Source: Ga0077555 sp963746315
GTDB taxonomy: Bacteria; Pseudomonadota; Alphaproteobacteria; Rhizobiales; Hyphomicrobiaceae
DNA: 64,000 nt
Reading direction: 5' to 3'
NCBI GenBank assembly: GCA_963746315.1
Contig: CAVVAR010000004.1
Coordinates: 124,001 to 188,000 of the forward strand
The translations under genes and the position numbers were made by a program. Numbering within the stretch: position 1 is the first letter of the stretch; every line of letters starts with the position of its first letter. Below, piece by piece: positions 8,920 to 16,485 of the stretch. The notes under the pieces are model-generated. The model saw only the letters and a program-made list of their open reading frames with translations, was not told the origin of the DNA and ran no database searches.

Positions 8920-9065
8920 ATGGGCTGCGGCAAGGCCGGCAAGCTTTCGTCCCACGATCATTGCGTCGCCAAGTCAGCCACGAGCGGCGGCCTCTCACCC
9001 TGCCACTTTCTCCGTTCGCCGATGCAGAGCGAACGGGGGAGCGGACCGGACGCGACTGGAGCATC

Positions 9066-9935
9066 ATGTCCACTCTCGCCTTCTTCCTCACGCAAAGCGT
9101 GAATGCCCTGTCGCAGGCCGCCTTGCTGTTCTTTCTCGGCGTCGGCCTGACGCTCATCTTCGGCATCATGCGCATTGTCAACTTCGCGCACGGCACCCTT
9201 TATATGCTGGGCGCGTTCGTCGGATACTCCGTTGTCCACGTCACCGGCAGCTATTGGGTAGCTCTTGTCGGGGCGCCTCTCATCGTCGGTCTCCTCGGCA
9301 CCGCTTTTGAGCTCGGCATTCTTCGCCGACTTTATCGGCGGGACGCCCACGCTTTCCTGATGGTGACGTTCGGTCTCGCCCTCGTGACCGGCGAGGCCGT
9401 CCGCCTGTTGTGGGGCTCGGAGGCACTTCAAGTGCCACCACCCGCGCTGCTATCGGGGGTGGTCTTCCTGCTCGATGAGCCGTTCCCGATATATCGCCTG
9501 TTCCTTGCCGCGGCCGGCGTCGTGATGGCGTTCGCTATCTGGCAGCTCCTCGAGCGCACGCGGCTCGGCCTCCTCATTCGAGCGACCTCACAGAACGCCG
9601 AGATGGTGCATGCCCTCGGCACCGACGTGAACCTCATTCGATCGGCGGTTTTCGGCATCGGCTGCGGCCTCGCCGCCCTGGGTGGGGTTCTCGCGGCCCC
9701 GCTGGTCACCGCTTCGCACGGCATGGCGGCATCGGCCGTCATCGATGCCTTCGTCATCGTCATCATCGGCGGGATGGGCAGTTTCCTCGGGTCCCTGCTC
9801 GGCGCGCTGCTCGTCGCCTTCGTGCAGGTCTTCGGCAACTACTACTATCCCGATCTGGCGCTCGCCTTCATGTACCTGCTGATGCTGCTGGTCCTCGTTG
9901 TGCGCCCCGGCGGACTACTCGGAAAGGAGGCTTGA
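9066..9935 (+). CDS. ABC transporter permease, LivH type
   Basis: 289 aa inner-membrane permease of the BPD_transp_2 family with about eight hydrophobic segments. It starts STLAFFLTQSVNALSQAALLFFLG and contains the family signature GLTLIFGIMRIVNFAHG and, near the C-terminus, VIIGGMGSFLGSLLGALL (the EAA-like coupling loop region). It pairs with the LivM-type protein to form the channel. An in-frame extension to 8961 exists but starts in polar, non-membrane sequence, so the ATG at 9066 is chosen. The stop is 1 nt before the GTG of the next gene. Confidence 0.9.
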   Translation: MSTLAFFLTQSVNALSQAALLFFLGVGLTLIFGIMRIVNFAHGTLYMLGAFVGYSVVHVTGSYWVALVGAPLIVGLLGTAFELGILRRLYRRDAHAFLMVTFGLALVTGEAVRLLWGSEALQVPPPALLSGVVFLLDEPFPIYRLFLAAAGVVMAFAIWQLLERTRLGLLIRATSQNAEMVHALGTDVNLIRSAVFGIGCGLAALGGVLAAPLVTASHGMAASAVIDAFVIVIIGGMGSFLGSLLGALLVAFVQVFGNYYYPDLALAFMYLLMLLVLVVRPGGLLGKEA

Positions 9936-9936
9936 G

Positions 9937-10926
9937 GTGCGCTTGACGAGCCTGCTCGGCCCTTTGGCCCTGGCACTGCTTCTCGCGGCCCCTTTCGGCC
10001 TGCCCATCTTCGCGATGACGCTTCTTACCGAGCTCGTCATCCTCGGGCTGTTCGCCATGAGCCTCGACCTGATGGTCGGCTACACCCGCCTCGTTTCATT
10101 CGGACACGCCGCCGCTTACGGTCTCGGCGCCTACGCGTCGGGCTACATTCTGCTCAACTCGGCGTTGCCGCTACCCTTCGCGGTTCTCGCGGCGGCACTC
10201 CTGACAGGCACGATCGCTATCGGCGTCGGCTGGGTCTGCACACTCGCGACAGGCGTGTCGTTCTCAATGCTGACCCTGGCGTTCGCCCAGTTGCTCTACG
10301 CCGTCGCCTTCAAGTGGACCTCGGTCACGGGCGGCTCCGACGGTCTCGCCGGCATTCCGCGCAATGCCGGCCCGATGGGCCTCGAGGCGCTGAGCACGAA
10401 GACCGGCTTCTACTACTTCGCCCTGGCCTGCCTCGTCGGCTCGTTCTTCCTCTGCCGCGCGCTCGTGCGCTCGCCCTTCGGTGCGGTCCTGCGCGGCATA
10501 CGCGAGAACGAGCCGAAGACGCTCGCCCTCGGCTACAACACCCGCCTCTACAAGATCGCGGTCGTCGCCATCGCCTACGCGCTTGGGGGCTTGGCAGGCG
10601 CCCTCTACTCTCCCTTCGCAGGCTTCGCCAACACGGAGCTGCTGTTCTGGCTGGTCTCCGGACAGGTGCTCATCATGGTCATCGTCGGCGGATCCGGAAC
10701 GCTGATCGGCCCGATCCTGGGCGCGGCCTTCTTCCTCACCCTCGAGCACCAGCTGTCCTCCTACACCGAGGCTTGGGCCCTGTTCTTCGGTCTGACATTC
10801 ATCGCCTTCGTGCTGTTCGCACCCGAGGGGATCTGGGGGCTCGCAAAGCGCTATTTCGCGGCCACCCCGCCTCCGGAGCCGACATCGGCCCCTATCGCGT
10901 CGTCGGAGGCAAAGCCCCATGGCTGA
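9937..10926 (+). CDS. ABC transporter permease, LivM type
   Basis: 329 aa partner permease. The GTG start at 9937 is set by a very strong GGAAAGGAGG site six bases before it, which lies inside the end of the livH-type gene. Eight or more membrane spans; family motifs include LSLDLMVGYTRLVSFGHAAAYGLGAY, GGSDGLAGIP and VIVGGSGTLIGPILGAA. The C-terminal tail is short, polar and proline-rich and does not include the ATPase fused in some relatives. The end overlaps the next gene by 8 nt, indicating translational coupling. Confidence 0.9.
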   Translation: MRLTSLLGPLALALLLAAPFGLPIFAMTLLTELVILGLFAMSLDLMVGYTRLVSFGHAAAYGLGAYASGYILLNSALPLPFAVLAAALLTGTIAIGVGWVCTLATGVSFSMLTLAFAQLLYAVAFKWTSVTGGSDGLAGIPRNAGPMGLEALSTKTGFYYFALACLVGSFFLCRALVRSPFGAVLRGIRENEPKTLALGYNTRLYKIAVVAIAYALGGLAGALYSPFAGFANTELLFWLVSGQVLIMVIVGGSGTLIGPILGAAFFLTLEHQLSSYTEAWALFFGLTFIAFVLFAPEGIWGLAKRYFAATPPPEPTSAPIASSEAKPHG

Positions 10927-11719
10927 GCCTCACGCCCCCCGCGAAACAACCGCCGCAGCGATGCCCAACCGTCCCCTCGTCGACCTCGACGGTGTGACCA
11001 AACGCTATGGCGCGCTCGTTGCCGTCGACAACGTCTCGATGCAAGTCGCCGAAGGTGAGGTGCGCGCCGTCATTGGACCCAACGGCGCTGGCAAGACCAC
11101 CCTTTTCCATCTCGTGACGGGCGTCGTGCCGACGACCGCGGGCACCGTCCGCTTCGACGGTGAGACGATCACCGGCCTGCCGGCGCATGCCATCTGTCAA
11201 CGAGGCCTGTCGCGGACCTTCCAGCTGACCTCCCTCTTTCCAGAGATGACAGCGCGCGAGAATGCCATGCTCGCCGCTCAAGCGCGCCATCCCCGCCACT
11301 GGTTGCCCTTCGGCGGAAAGCCGGTCTTCGAGCATGCGCGCGCGACCGGCGACAAGGCGCTCGAGCAGCTCGGCCTGACCCACGTCGCCAACCGGCCCGC
11401 CGGACTGCTCAGCCACGGCGACCAGCGCCTCCTGGAGGTAGCCATGGCGATGGCTCAGGAGCCGAAGGTGCTGCTGCTCGACGAGCCCACACAAGGACTA
11501 TCGGTCGAGGAGACGGCCGAGGCCGTCGATACCCTCGCCCGCTTCCTCGACACGGCCCGCATCACCGTGCTGCTCGTTGAGCACGACATGGAGGTCGTCT
11601 TCCGGCTCGCTCACAAGATCACGGTTCTGCACCGGGGCGCAGTCATCGCCGACGGTACGCCCGACTCGGTGAAGACTGACGCACGCGTGCAGGAAGCCTA
11701 TCTCGGAGGCATGGAGTGA
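10919..11719 (+). CDS. ABC transporter ATP-binding protein, LivG type
   Basis: 266 aa cytoplasmic ATPase. Walker A GPNGAGKTT, Q-loop region TFQLTSLFPEMTARENAML, signature LLSHGDQRLLEVAMAMA (in place of LSGG), Walker B KVLLLDEPTQGLS and H-loop VLLVEHDMEVV are present in order. The extra insertion between the Q-loop and the signature (HWLPFGGKPVFEHARATG) is typical of LivG over LivF. The ATG overlaps the upstream permease by 8 nt; a second Met (MPNRPLVDLDGV, residue 15) could also serve as start. Confidence 0.92.
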   Translation: MAEPHAPRETTAAAMPNRPLVDLDGVTKRYGALVAVDNVSMQVAEGEVRAVIGPNGAGKTTLFHLVTGVVPTTAGTVRFDGETITGLPAHAICQRGLSRTFQLTSLFPEMTARENAMLAAQARHPRHWLPFGGKPVFEHARATGDKALEQLGLTHVANRPAGLLSHGDQRLLEVAMAMAQEPKVLLLDEPTQGLSVEETAEAVDTLARFLDTARITVLLVEHDMEVVFRLAHKITVLHRGAVIADGTPDSVKTDARVQEAYLGGME

Positions 11720-11765
11720 CCAGACGCACACGGCTCGCGCCGCTAGCACCCGGGAGCCAAAGGCC

Positions 11766-12461
11766 ATGCTGAGCATCCGCGCTCTCAACACCCACTACGG
11801 CCCGAGCCATATTTTGCAGGGTGTCGACCTCGAGCTGGGCCGCGGCACGACGGCCGCTGTGCTTGGCCGGAACGGCGTCGGAAAGTCCACCACCGTCAAG
11901 TCGATCATGGGCCTCGTATCACCCAGCGGCGGCGCAATCGCCCTCGACGGCGTAGATATTGCCGGCTGGCAACCTCACCGCGTAGCCCGGGCAGGTGTCG
12001 CCTACGTCCCCGAGGGCCGGCTCATATTTCCCGATCTGACCGTCATCGAGAACATCCTGGTGGCCGAGCGCACGCCTGCACGCGCATGGCCGCTCGCCAA
12101 ACTCCTGGAGCTGTTCCCGTCCCTCGACGCCCGCCGCACGAACAAGGGCTCCCAGCTTTCCGGGGGCGAGCAACAGATGCTGGCGATCGCACGCGCCCTC
12201 GTCAGCGACCCGAAGCTGCTCCTCCTGGACGAGCCGAGCCAGGGTCTGGCTCCCCTTGTCGTGCGCGAGCTCGCGAGGATCATCCGCCTTTTGCGCGACG
12301 CTGGCGTCACAATTCTCCTCATCGAGCAGAACATGAAGCTCGCCGAGGCCGTGGCAGACGAGTTGCACATCATGGTCAAAGGGCGGATCGTCTATTCTGC
12401 CGACCCAGTTCGCTTCCGCGCCGAGGAAGACCAAGTCCGCAGCCGGTATCTCACCGTTTGA
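11766..12461 (+). CDS. ABC transporter ATP-binding protein, LivF type
   Basis: 231 aa ATPase, second of the LivG/LivF pair. Walker A GRNGVGKST, the LivF-typical AYVPEGRLIFPDLTVIENI, ABC signature LSGGEQQMLAIARAL, Walker B KLLLLDEPSQGLAP and ILLIEQNMKLA are all present. It begins 46 nt after the LivG-type gene and ends the transporter run. Together with the binding protein and two permeases it makes a complete importer. Confidence 0.92.
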   Translation: MLSIRALNTHYGPSHILQGVDLELGRGTTAAVLGRNGVGKSTTVKSIMGLVSPSGGAIALDGVDIAGWQPHRVARAGVAYVPEGRLIFPDLTVIENILVAERTPARAWPLAKLLELFPSLDARRTNKGSQLSGGEQQMLAIARALVSDPKLLLLDEPSQGLAPLVVRELARIIRLLRDAGVTILLIEQNMKLAEAVADELHIMVKGRIVYSADPVRFRAEEDQVRSRYLTV

Positions 12462-12625
12462 CCGTGCGAAAAATGACGTTGTCCACAGCTCTTGAGTTCC
12501 GATCGACGCCATTCTGAGCGGATTCTCGCTGCTCCAGTCCCCGCGTTGCCCGAAAGCTACAGCCACCGCTCGCCATCCATGGTGATTCGCATCCGGGCGG
12601 GCGGGGCGGAATTCGGAGTAAAGCG

Positions 12626-12946
12626 ATGAGCACGTTGAGCTGGCTTTTGCCAAGCCGCCGCCCGGCACCACCACCGATCGACGGGGCATCGGTTCTCGAT
12701 CGTCTCGAGGCCCGGCTCGGCAGCCCTTTGATGGGCGACGCCCGAATTGTTCTGGCCAGTCAGATCGAGATCGCTGTAAAGCGCATCAGCGACTCCCAGA
12801 CCCTCTCGGCCGCCGCCCTCGTCGCCCAGTGCGAGGGCTCGCGGATTGCCACCATGCTGCCACGGCCGTTCGGAACGGCGGTCGGCGTCATCCTGGCCGA
12901 TGAGCTCGTTCGCGAGCACGGACAATCCTTCGCTCGCCATCACTGA
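12626..12946 (+). CDS. Small hypothetical protein (106 aa)
   Basis: I do not recognise the family. The ATG at 12626 has a CGGAGT site seven bases upstream. The protein begins with a short hydrophobic/proline stretch (LSWLLPSRRPAPPP). It is then mixed alpha/beta-like and lacks Cys apart from one; it has no clear membrane segment. Same direction as the transporter run but 164 nt away, so possibly separate. Confidence 0.5.
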   Translation: MSTLSWLLPSRRPAPPPIDGASVLDRLEARLGSPLMGDARIVLASQIEIAVKRISDSQTLSAAALVAQCEGSRIATMLPRPFGTAVGVILADELVREHGQSFARHH

Positions 12947-13050
12947 CCGTGACGCCGAGTTGCATTGACCCTCGTCGGAAAGGCGCCAAACACCGCAAAA
13001 CAGGTGTAGTCTTCCCGGTGGGGGGACCGAACGCGAAGGGAGATCATGCC

Positions 13051-13257
13051 ATGGCCTTCGAGCGGCTGAAGACTGAGATCGGCATTCTGCTGACCGAGAT
13101 GCAGAACGAGCCTCAGGACACGAACGAGCTGGCCCTTCAGATCCACGCTAAATTGCAGGAGCTGAAGGCCTTCGGTCTTCCGCTCCCACGCGATCTGGTC
13201 GACCTCGACGAGGCCTTGCAGGCAGAAGCCGAAAAAGAGCGGCTCTCCCTGCGCTGA
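13051..13257 (+). CDS. Small helical hypothetical protein (68 aa)
   Basis: Mostly charged and helical (FERLKTEIGILLTEMQNEPQD), rich in Glu and Leu, no Cys. The ATG at 13051 follows AAGGGAGAT by a good distance. An in-frame extension back to 12949 is open but lacks a ribosome site and runs into sequence unlike the rest. Function unknown; it could be a small regulator or a heat-stable helical protein. Confidence 0.5.
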   Translation: MAFERLKTEIGILLTEMQNEPQDTNELALQIHAKLQELKAFGLPLPRDLVDLDEALQAEAEKERLSLR

Positions 13258-13578
13258 GCCGAAGCCGCGTTCACCCCACGGTGCCTGGTGTCCCCGCAAA
13301 CCGTTGGGTGGACGCGCCAGCTCTGGCACCCTGAGGACACCTGCCCGCCCGGCACACAGGGCGTTCAGCGCCACCGCTTTGCGCCCCGTCGCCCCATACA
13401 TAATGTGCATGCCGAAACACACGGCTTTGACAATCGGTAAACGCTCTTTCCCGAGTAGGCGCGTAGAACTCTGAAACTCATTGCATTTTATCGGCATTCT
13501 GTCGCAGAACGGCTTCGATTGCTGGCAGTCGCTTGTTCCTCTATTGTTCTGCGCGCCATCGCATTCGGGAGAGCATGA
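13258..13578. other. 321-bp intergenic region; contains one putative promoter
   Basis: No open frame of note. It is locally AT-richer than its surroundings in its second half. A sigma-70-like promoter is described separately. Nothing else was seen. Confidence 0.5.
13519..13547 (+). promoter_or_regulatory. Putative sigma-70-type promoter
   Basis: TTGCTG at 13519-13524, 17-bp spacer, TATTGT at 13542-13547, 31 nt upstream of the small coiled-coil gene at 13579. Two to three mismatches to consensus; assigned by eye. Confidence 0.35.
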
Positions 13579-13863
13579 ATGGATATCGAGGCCGAGCTGA
13601 AGCATTTAAAGCGCCGTGTGGACGACCTGGAAGGCGTGGTCAGCGAGCTCGCTGGTCAGATCCGTGCGGTCCATCCCGAGGTGCTGGCCTTGAAGGGCGA
13701 GGCGACCCGTCGCTTCGACGTGGCAGACGGGCAGATGGCGCGCATCGTGCACCGGCTCGACAGCGTCAACACCCAGGTCTGGAGCTTGCGCGACGACCTG
13801 CCAATGCTGATCCGGCGTGCGTTCGACGAGCGCGACCGAAGGACCGCGAGTAACGACGACTGA
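13579..13863 (+). CDS. Coiled-coil hypothetical protein (94 aa)
   Basis: The N-terminal half is a heptad-like coil (IEAELKHLKRRVDDLEGVVSELAGQIRAV) and the rest is also helical and charged, ending in an acidic/basic tail. The ATG has GGGAGAG upstream. No catalytic motif or membrane span. It resembles small SlyX-like or phage-type coiled-coil proteins only in general character, so no function is assigned. Confidence 0.55.
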   Translation: MDIEAELKHLKRRVDDLEGVVSELAGQIRAVHPEVLALKGEATRRFDVADGQMARIVHRLDSVNTQVWSLRDDLPMLIRRAFDERDRRTASNDD

Positions 13864-13944
13864 TGACGCGTGACCGCACATTGGTCACGAGTTCGAGCTC
13901 ATCTTGCCCCACGGGCGGGCAACGAGACGTAGGAGGGACCGCAC

Positions 13945-14811
13945 TTGGAAGTTTTCCAACGATCGGCCATCTGCGCGCTGCGCAACGCAAGCCAAATCCA
14001 GCCTGGCCGTCACCGCATGGCCATCCTCGTCGCTGTTTCTCTGCTCGGCTACACCGTGCCGGCAAGTGCGCAACGCCCCCCCGCGAGTGAGAGCAAACCT
14101 GAAACAGCAACGGTGCCCGTGACACCGCAAACGATCTCACCCAAGCAAAAGGTCACCGACGAGGCGGCCATGAAGCTCTTCCTCGATCGGCTCATGATGG
14201 CGGAGTTGGGCGGTCGTGACGATGCGCGCAACCCCCGATCAACGGCGGTCGGACCGTTTCAGTTCATTGAAGCCACGTTTCTGGAGGTCGCGCGCCGGCA
14301 TTTTCCCAACGAGACGAGCCATCTCACGCCGGCGAAAGTCCTCCAACTGAGGACCGACCGCCAGTTCGCCCGCCGAGCCGCCGATGCCTTCACCCGTGAT
14401 AATGCCGCCCACTTGGCCGTGGCGGGCCTCGATCCGACATTCGCCAATCTCAGGTTGGCCTTCCTTGTGGGGCCCGGCGGCGCTGTCCGTGTTCTCAAAG
14501 CAGATCCCCGCACCTCGTTGAGGGAGACGCTTGGCGCTCAGGTTGTGCAAGCCAACCCCTTCATGATCGGCATGACGACCGCCGATCTGTCCCACTGGGC
14601 ACACCGCAATCTTTCTGCCGCAGCTCTCGGGACGGCACGTCTTGCCGCCGATCCGAACCGCGTCGCCGGAGCGAGAGGAGGTGCCACCCGTCCAGCTATT
14701 CCAGTCCGCTGCGATCGTGGGCTCGCCAGCTGTCGCCGCTGGATTGCACTGGCCATTAAACGCGCGTCACGTCTCGCTGGTCGAACGGGCGGGCGACGGT
14801 CCGCGCGTTGA
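13945..14811 (+). CDS. Secreted lysozyme-like / transglycosylase-type protein
   Basis: 288 aa. A strong AGGAGG site (13931-13936) points to the TTG at 13945; the next in-frame ATG (14017) has no good site. The signal sequence is MAILVAVSLLGYTVPASAQ after a basic leader. A soluble transglycosylase (SLT-like) region follows, with Glu in MMAELGGRDDARNP, STAVGPFQFIEATFLEVARRHFP and a NLRLAFLVGPGGAVRVL helix. This matches the lytic-transglycosylase/lysozyme-like fold seen in short alphaproteobacterial proteins. The C-terminal 50 residues are basic and arginine-rich. It should act on peptidoglycan in the periplasm; activity is inferred, and the closest named family was not identified. Confidence 0.6.
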   Translation: MEVFQRSAICALRNASQIQPGRHRMAILVAVSLLGYTVPASAQRPPASESKPETATVPVTPQTISPKQKVTDEAAMKLFLDRLMMAELGGRDDARNPRSTAVGPFQFIEATFLEVARRHFPNETSHLTPAKVLQLRTDRQFARRAADAFTRDNAAHLAVAGLDPTFANLRLAFLVGPGGAVRVLKADPRTSLRETLGAQVVQANPFMIGMTTADLSHWAHRNLSAAALGTARLAADPNRVAGARGGATRPAIPVRCDRGLASCRRWIALAIKRASRLAGRTGGRRSAR

Positions 14812-14890
14812 GGGCTTCGCGCGCCCCTGCGGGTGCCCTGGTTTGACGGCCGCCGGCAATGCCGTTACCTGAGGCGTGCGCACGCCACGA

Positions 14891-15064
14891 GGGCTAGTGT
14901 GGCGTCGCGCCTTAGTTGACCAGCGGCCGCGGCCAAGCTCCAGTCAACTATGGCGCGATAAACGCCACACTAAGCTCATGATGTCGCAAGGGGCCCTTAT
15001 GTCGCGCCAAAATCGAGAGAGGTTGCCGACATGCTTCGATTTTGGCGCGACGGGCCACTAGCCC
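14891..15064. repeat. 174-bp nested palindromic element
   Basis: Three layers of inverted repeat. The ends pair as 14891-14911 against 15044-15064 (21 bp, four mismatches). Inside, 14896-14920 pairs with 14943-14971 (AGTGTGGCGT, CGCGCC and AGTTGAC blocks) around a loop holding GCGGCCGCGGCC. A second arm, 15001-15016 with 15036-15051, is a perfect 16-bp stem with a 19-nt loop. It ends 14 nt before the start codon of the next gene. The form suggests a small non-autonomous mobile repeat (MITE/REP-like) or a structured leader. Confidence 0.75.
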
Positions 15065-15078
15065 GAGGGGCATCACCT

Positions 15079-16437
15079 ATGCTCAAGACGCCGAAGAGGG
15101 CCACGCTTGCGATCGTCGCCGCGCTCCTCCCGCCATTGCTGACGACCGCGACACCGCTTCACGCCGAAGCCTGCTCCCGTGATTCGCTCCGGCGCGTCGT
15201 CGACGAGGCCGGCGCCCGCCTCCGCGTGATCACCAGCGAAACGCAGCCCCGCATCATGGCGAGCTTGCGCAAGCTGAAGGAGCAGCGCGGCTGGACGGGA
15301 CCGGAAGGCGACGACAAGGCAGCCTCCTACCTCTCCGACGAGAGGACCGCGGAGCTCGACCGCAAATCGACGACGCTCCTCGCGCAGATCGACGAGCTGG
15401 GCGAGGCGGCCGCCAAGGCTGAACCCGATTGCTCGCGCCTCGCGGAGCTGGAAGCCGCATCGCTCGAGTTGCAGGCCACAGTCAAGGCCAAGGCCCAGTA
15501 TATCCTGTCGCGCCTCGAGCAGGCGTCGGGCACGCCGTCACTTCCGGCCACAGCGCGCGCCCCGACCGAGTCGCCGCAGCAGTCCGCCGCGGCACCGGTC
15601 GCACCTACCGAGCCTCCGCGGGCCCCGCTGGCTGCCGCCGACGACCCGCCGCGACCCGCCAGTGACGCCGCCCCAAGCCCGTCTGCAGCGAAGCCAGCGC
15701 CAGCGCCCGCGCGACCTGCGCCGCCGCCGCTCCGTCGAGCCGACGCAGCTCCGATAGAGCCACCCACTCGGCAAGCGCCGCTGCCGCCAGCCAAGACGCC
15801 AAAATCCGCGCCGGGTAGCGGCTGGACCACGGAGACGAGCGAGCGCGCGCCCTCGACACCAGCCATCGCCCCGGTCGAAAGCGCGAACTTGCCTCCTCCC
15901 CGGCCGGGCACCACCGCCCCGCAGGGCCTACCTCCATTGCCACAGGAATCGCCCAGCAGTTTTTCACGAGACGAGATCCGCGAGGCGAGCCGCGGCTTCT
16001 TCGGCGCGATCTCCGGCGGTCTCGCGAACGTGATGGAGCACGCCTTCTCGACGCTCGGGACGCCCAGCGGCTACGTCCTCGGCAACGAGGGCGGCGGCGC
16101 CTTCATCGCAGGGCTCCGCTACGGCAAGGGTACGCTCTTCCAGCGCAACGGCACCAAGCGCGAGGTCTACTGGCACGGCCCATCGATCGGCTACGACTTC
16201 GGCGCGTCAGGCGCAAAGACGATGTTTCTCGTCTACAACCTCAAGAACGACATCGACATCTTTTCCGGCTTCTCCGGCGTCGAAGGCTCCGCCTATCTCG
16301 TCGGTGGCGTCGGCATGACGGTGCTCACCGACGGCAAGGTCGTCATGGCACCGATCCGCTCAGGCCTGGGTGTCCGCCTGGGAGCGAATATTGGCTACAT
16401 CCGCTTCACGGCGCGGCCGACGTGGAACCCGTTTTGA
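15079..16437 (+). CDS. Long exported protein with C-terminal DUF1134/EipA-type domain
   Basis: 452 aa. Signal peptide (LAIVAALLPPLLTTATPLHAEA), then a helical region with two Cys (about 30-155: SLRRVVDEAGARLRV, RKSTTLLAQIDELGEAAA). A disordered Pro/Ala-rich linker runs to about 295, followed by a C-terminal DUF1134 domain of about 155 residues (ASRGFFGAISGGLANVMEH, GPSIGYDFGASGAKTMFLVYNL, SGFSGVEGSAYLVGGVG). EipA, the studied Brucella member, is a much shorter periplasmic protein needed for cell-envelope integrity. The N-terminal half here is extra. ATG 15079 is chosen because GAGGGG precedes it and a signal peptide follows. The palindromic element lies immediately upstream. Confidence 0.75.
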   Translation: MLKTPKRATLAIVAALLPPLLTTATPLHAEACSRDSLRRVVDEAGARLRVITSETQPRIMASLRKLKEQRGWTGPEGDDKAASYLSDERTAELDRKSTTLLAQIDELGEAAAKAEPDCSRLAELEAASLELQATVKAKAQYILSRLEQASGTPSLPATARAPTESPQQSAAAPVAPTEPPRAPLAAADDPPRPASDAAPSPSAAKPAPAPARPAPPPLRRADAAPIEPPTRQAPLPPAKTPKSAPGSGWTTETSERAPSTPAIAPVESANLPPPRPGTTAPQGLPPLPQESPSSFSRDEIREASRGFFGAISGGLANVMEHAFSTLGTPSGYVLGNEGGGAFIAGLRYGKGTLFQRNGTKREVYWHGPSIGYDFGASGAKTMFLVYNLKNDIDIFSGFSGVEGSAYLVGGVGMTVLTDGKVVMAPIRSGLGVRLGANIGYIRFTARPTWNPF

Positions 16438-16485
16438 CGCGGCGTCCCGGCGCCATCCGTGCAAGGCGGCCGAGGGCTGCGCGCA

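Noticed and set aside
7977..8942. 321-codon minus-strand frame over the binding-protein gene
   Set aside because: Antisense shadow; rich in Leu/Val/Asp/Arg with no motif.
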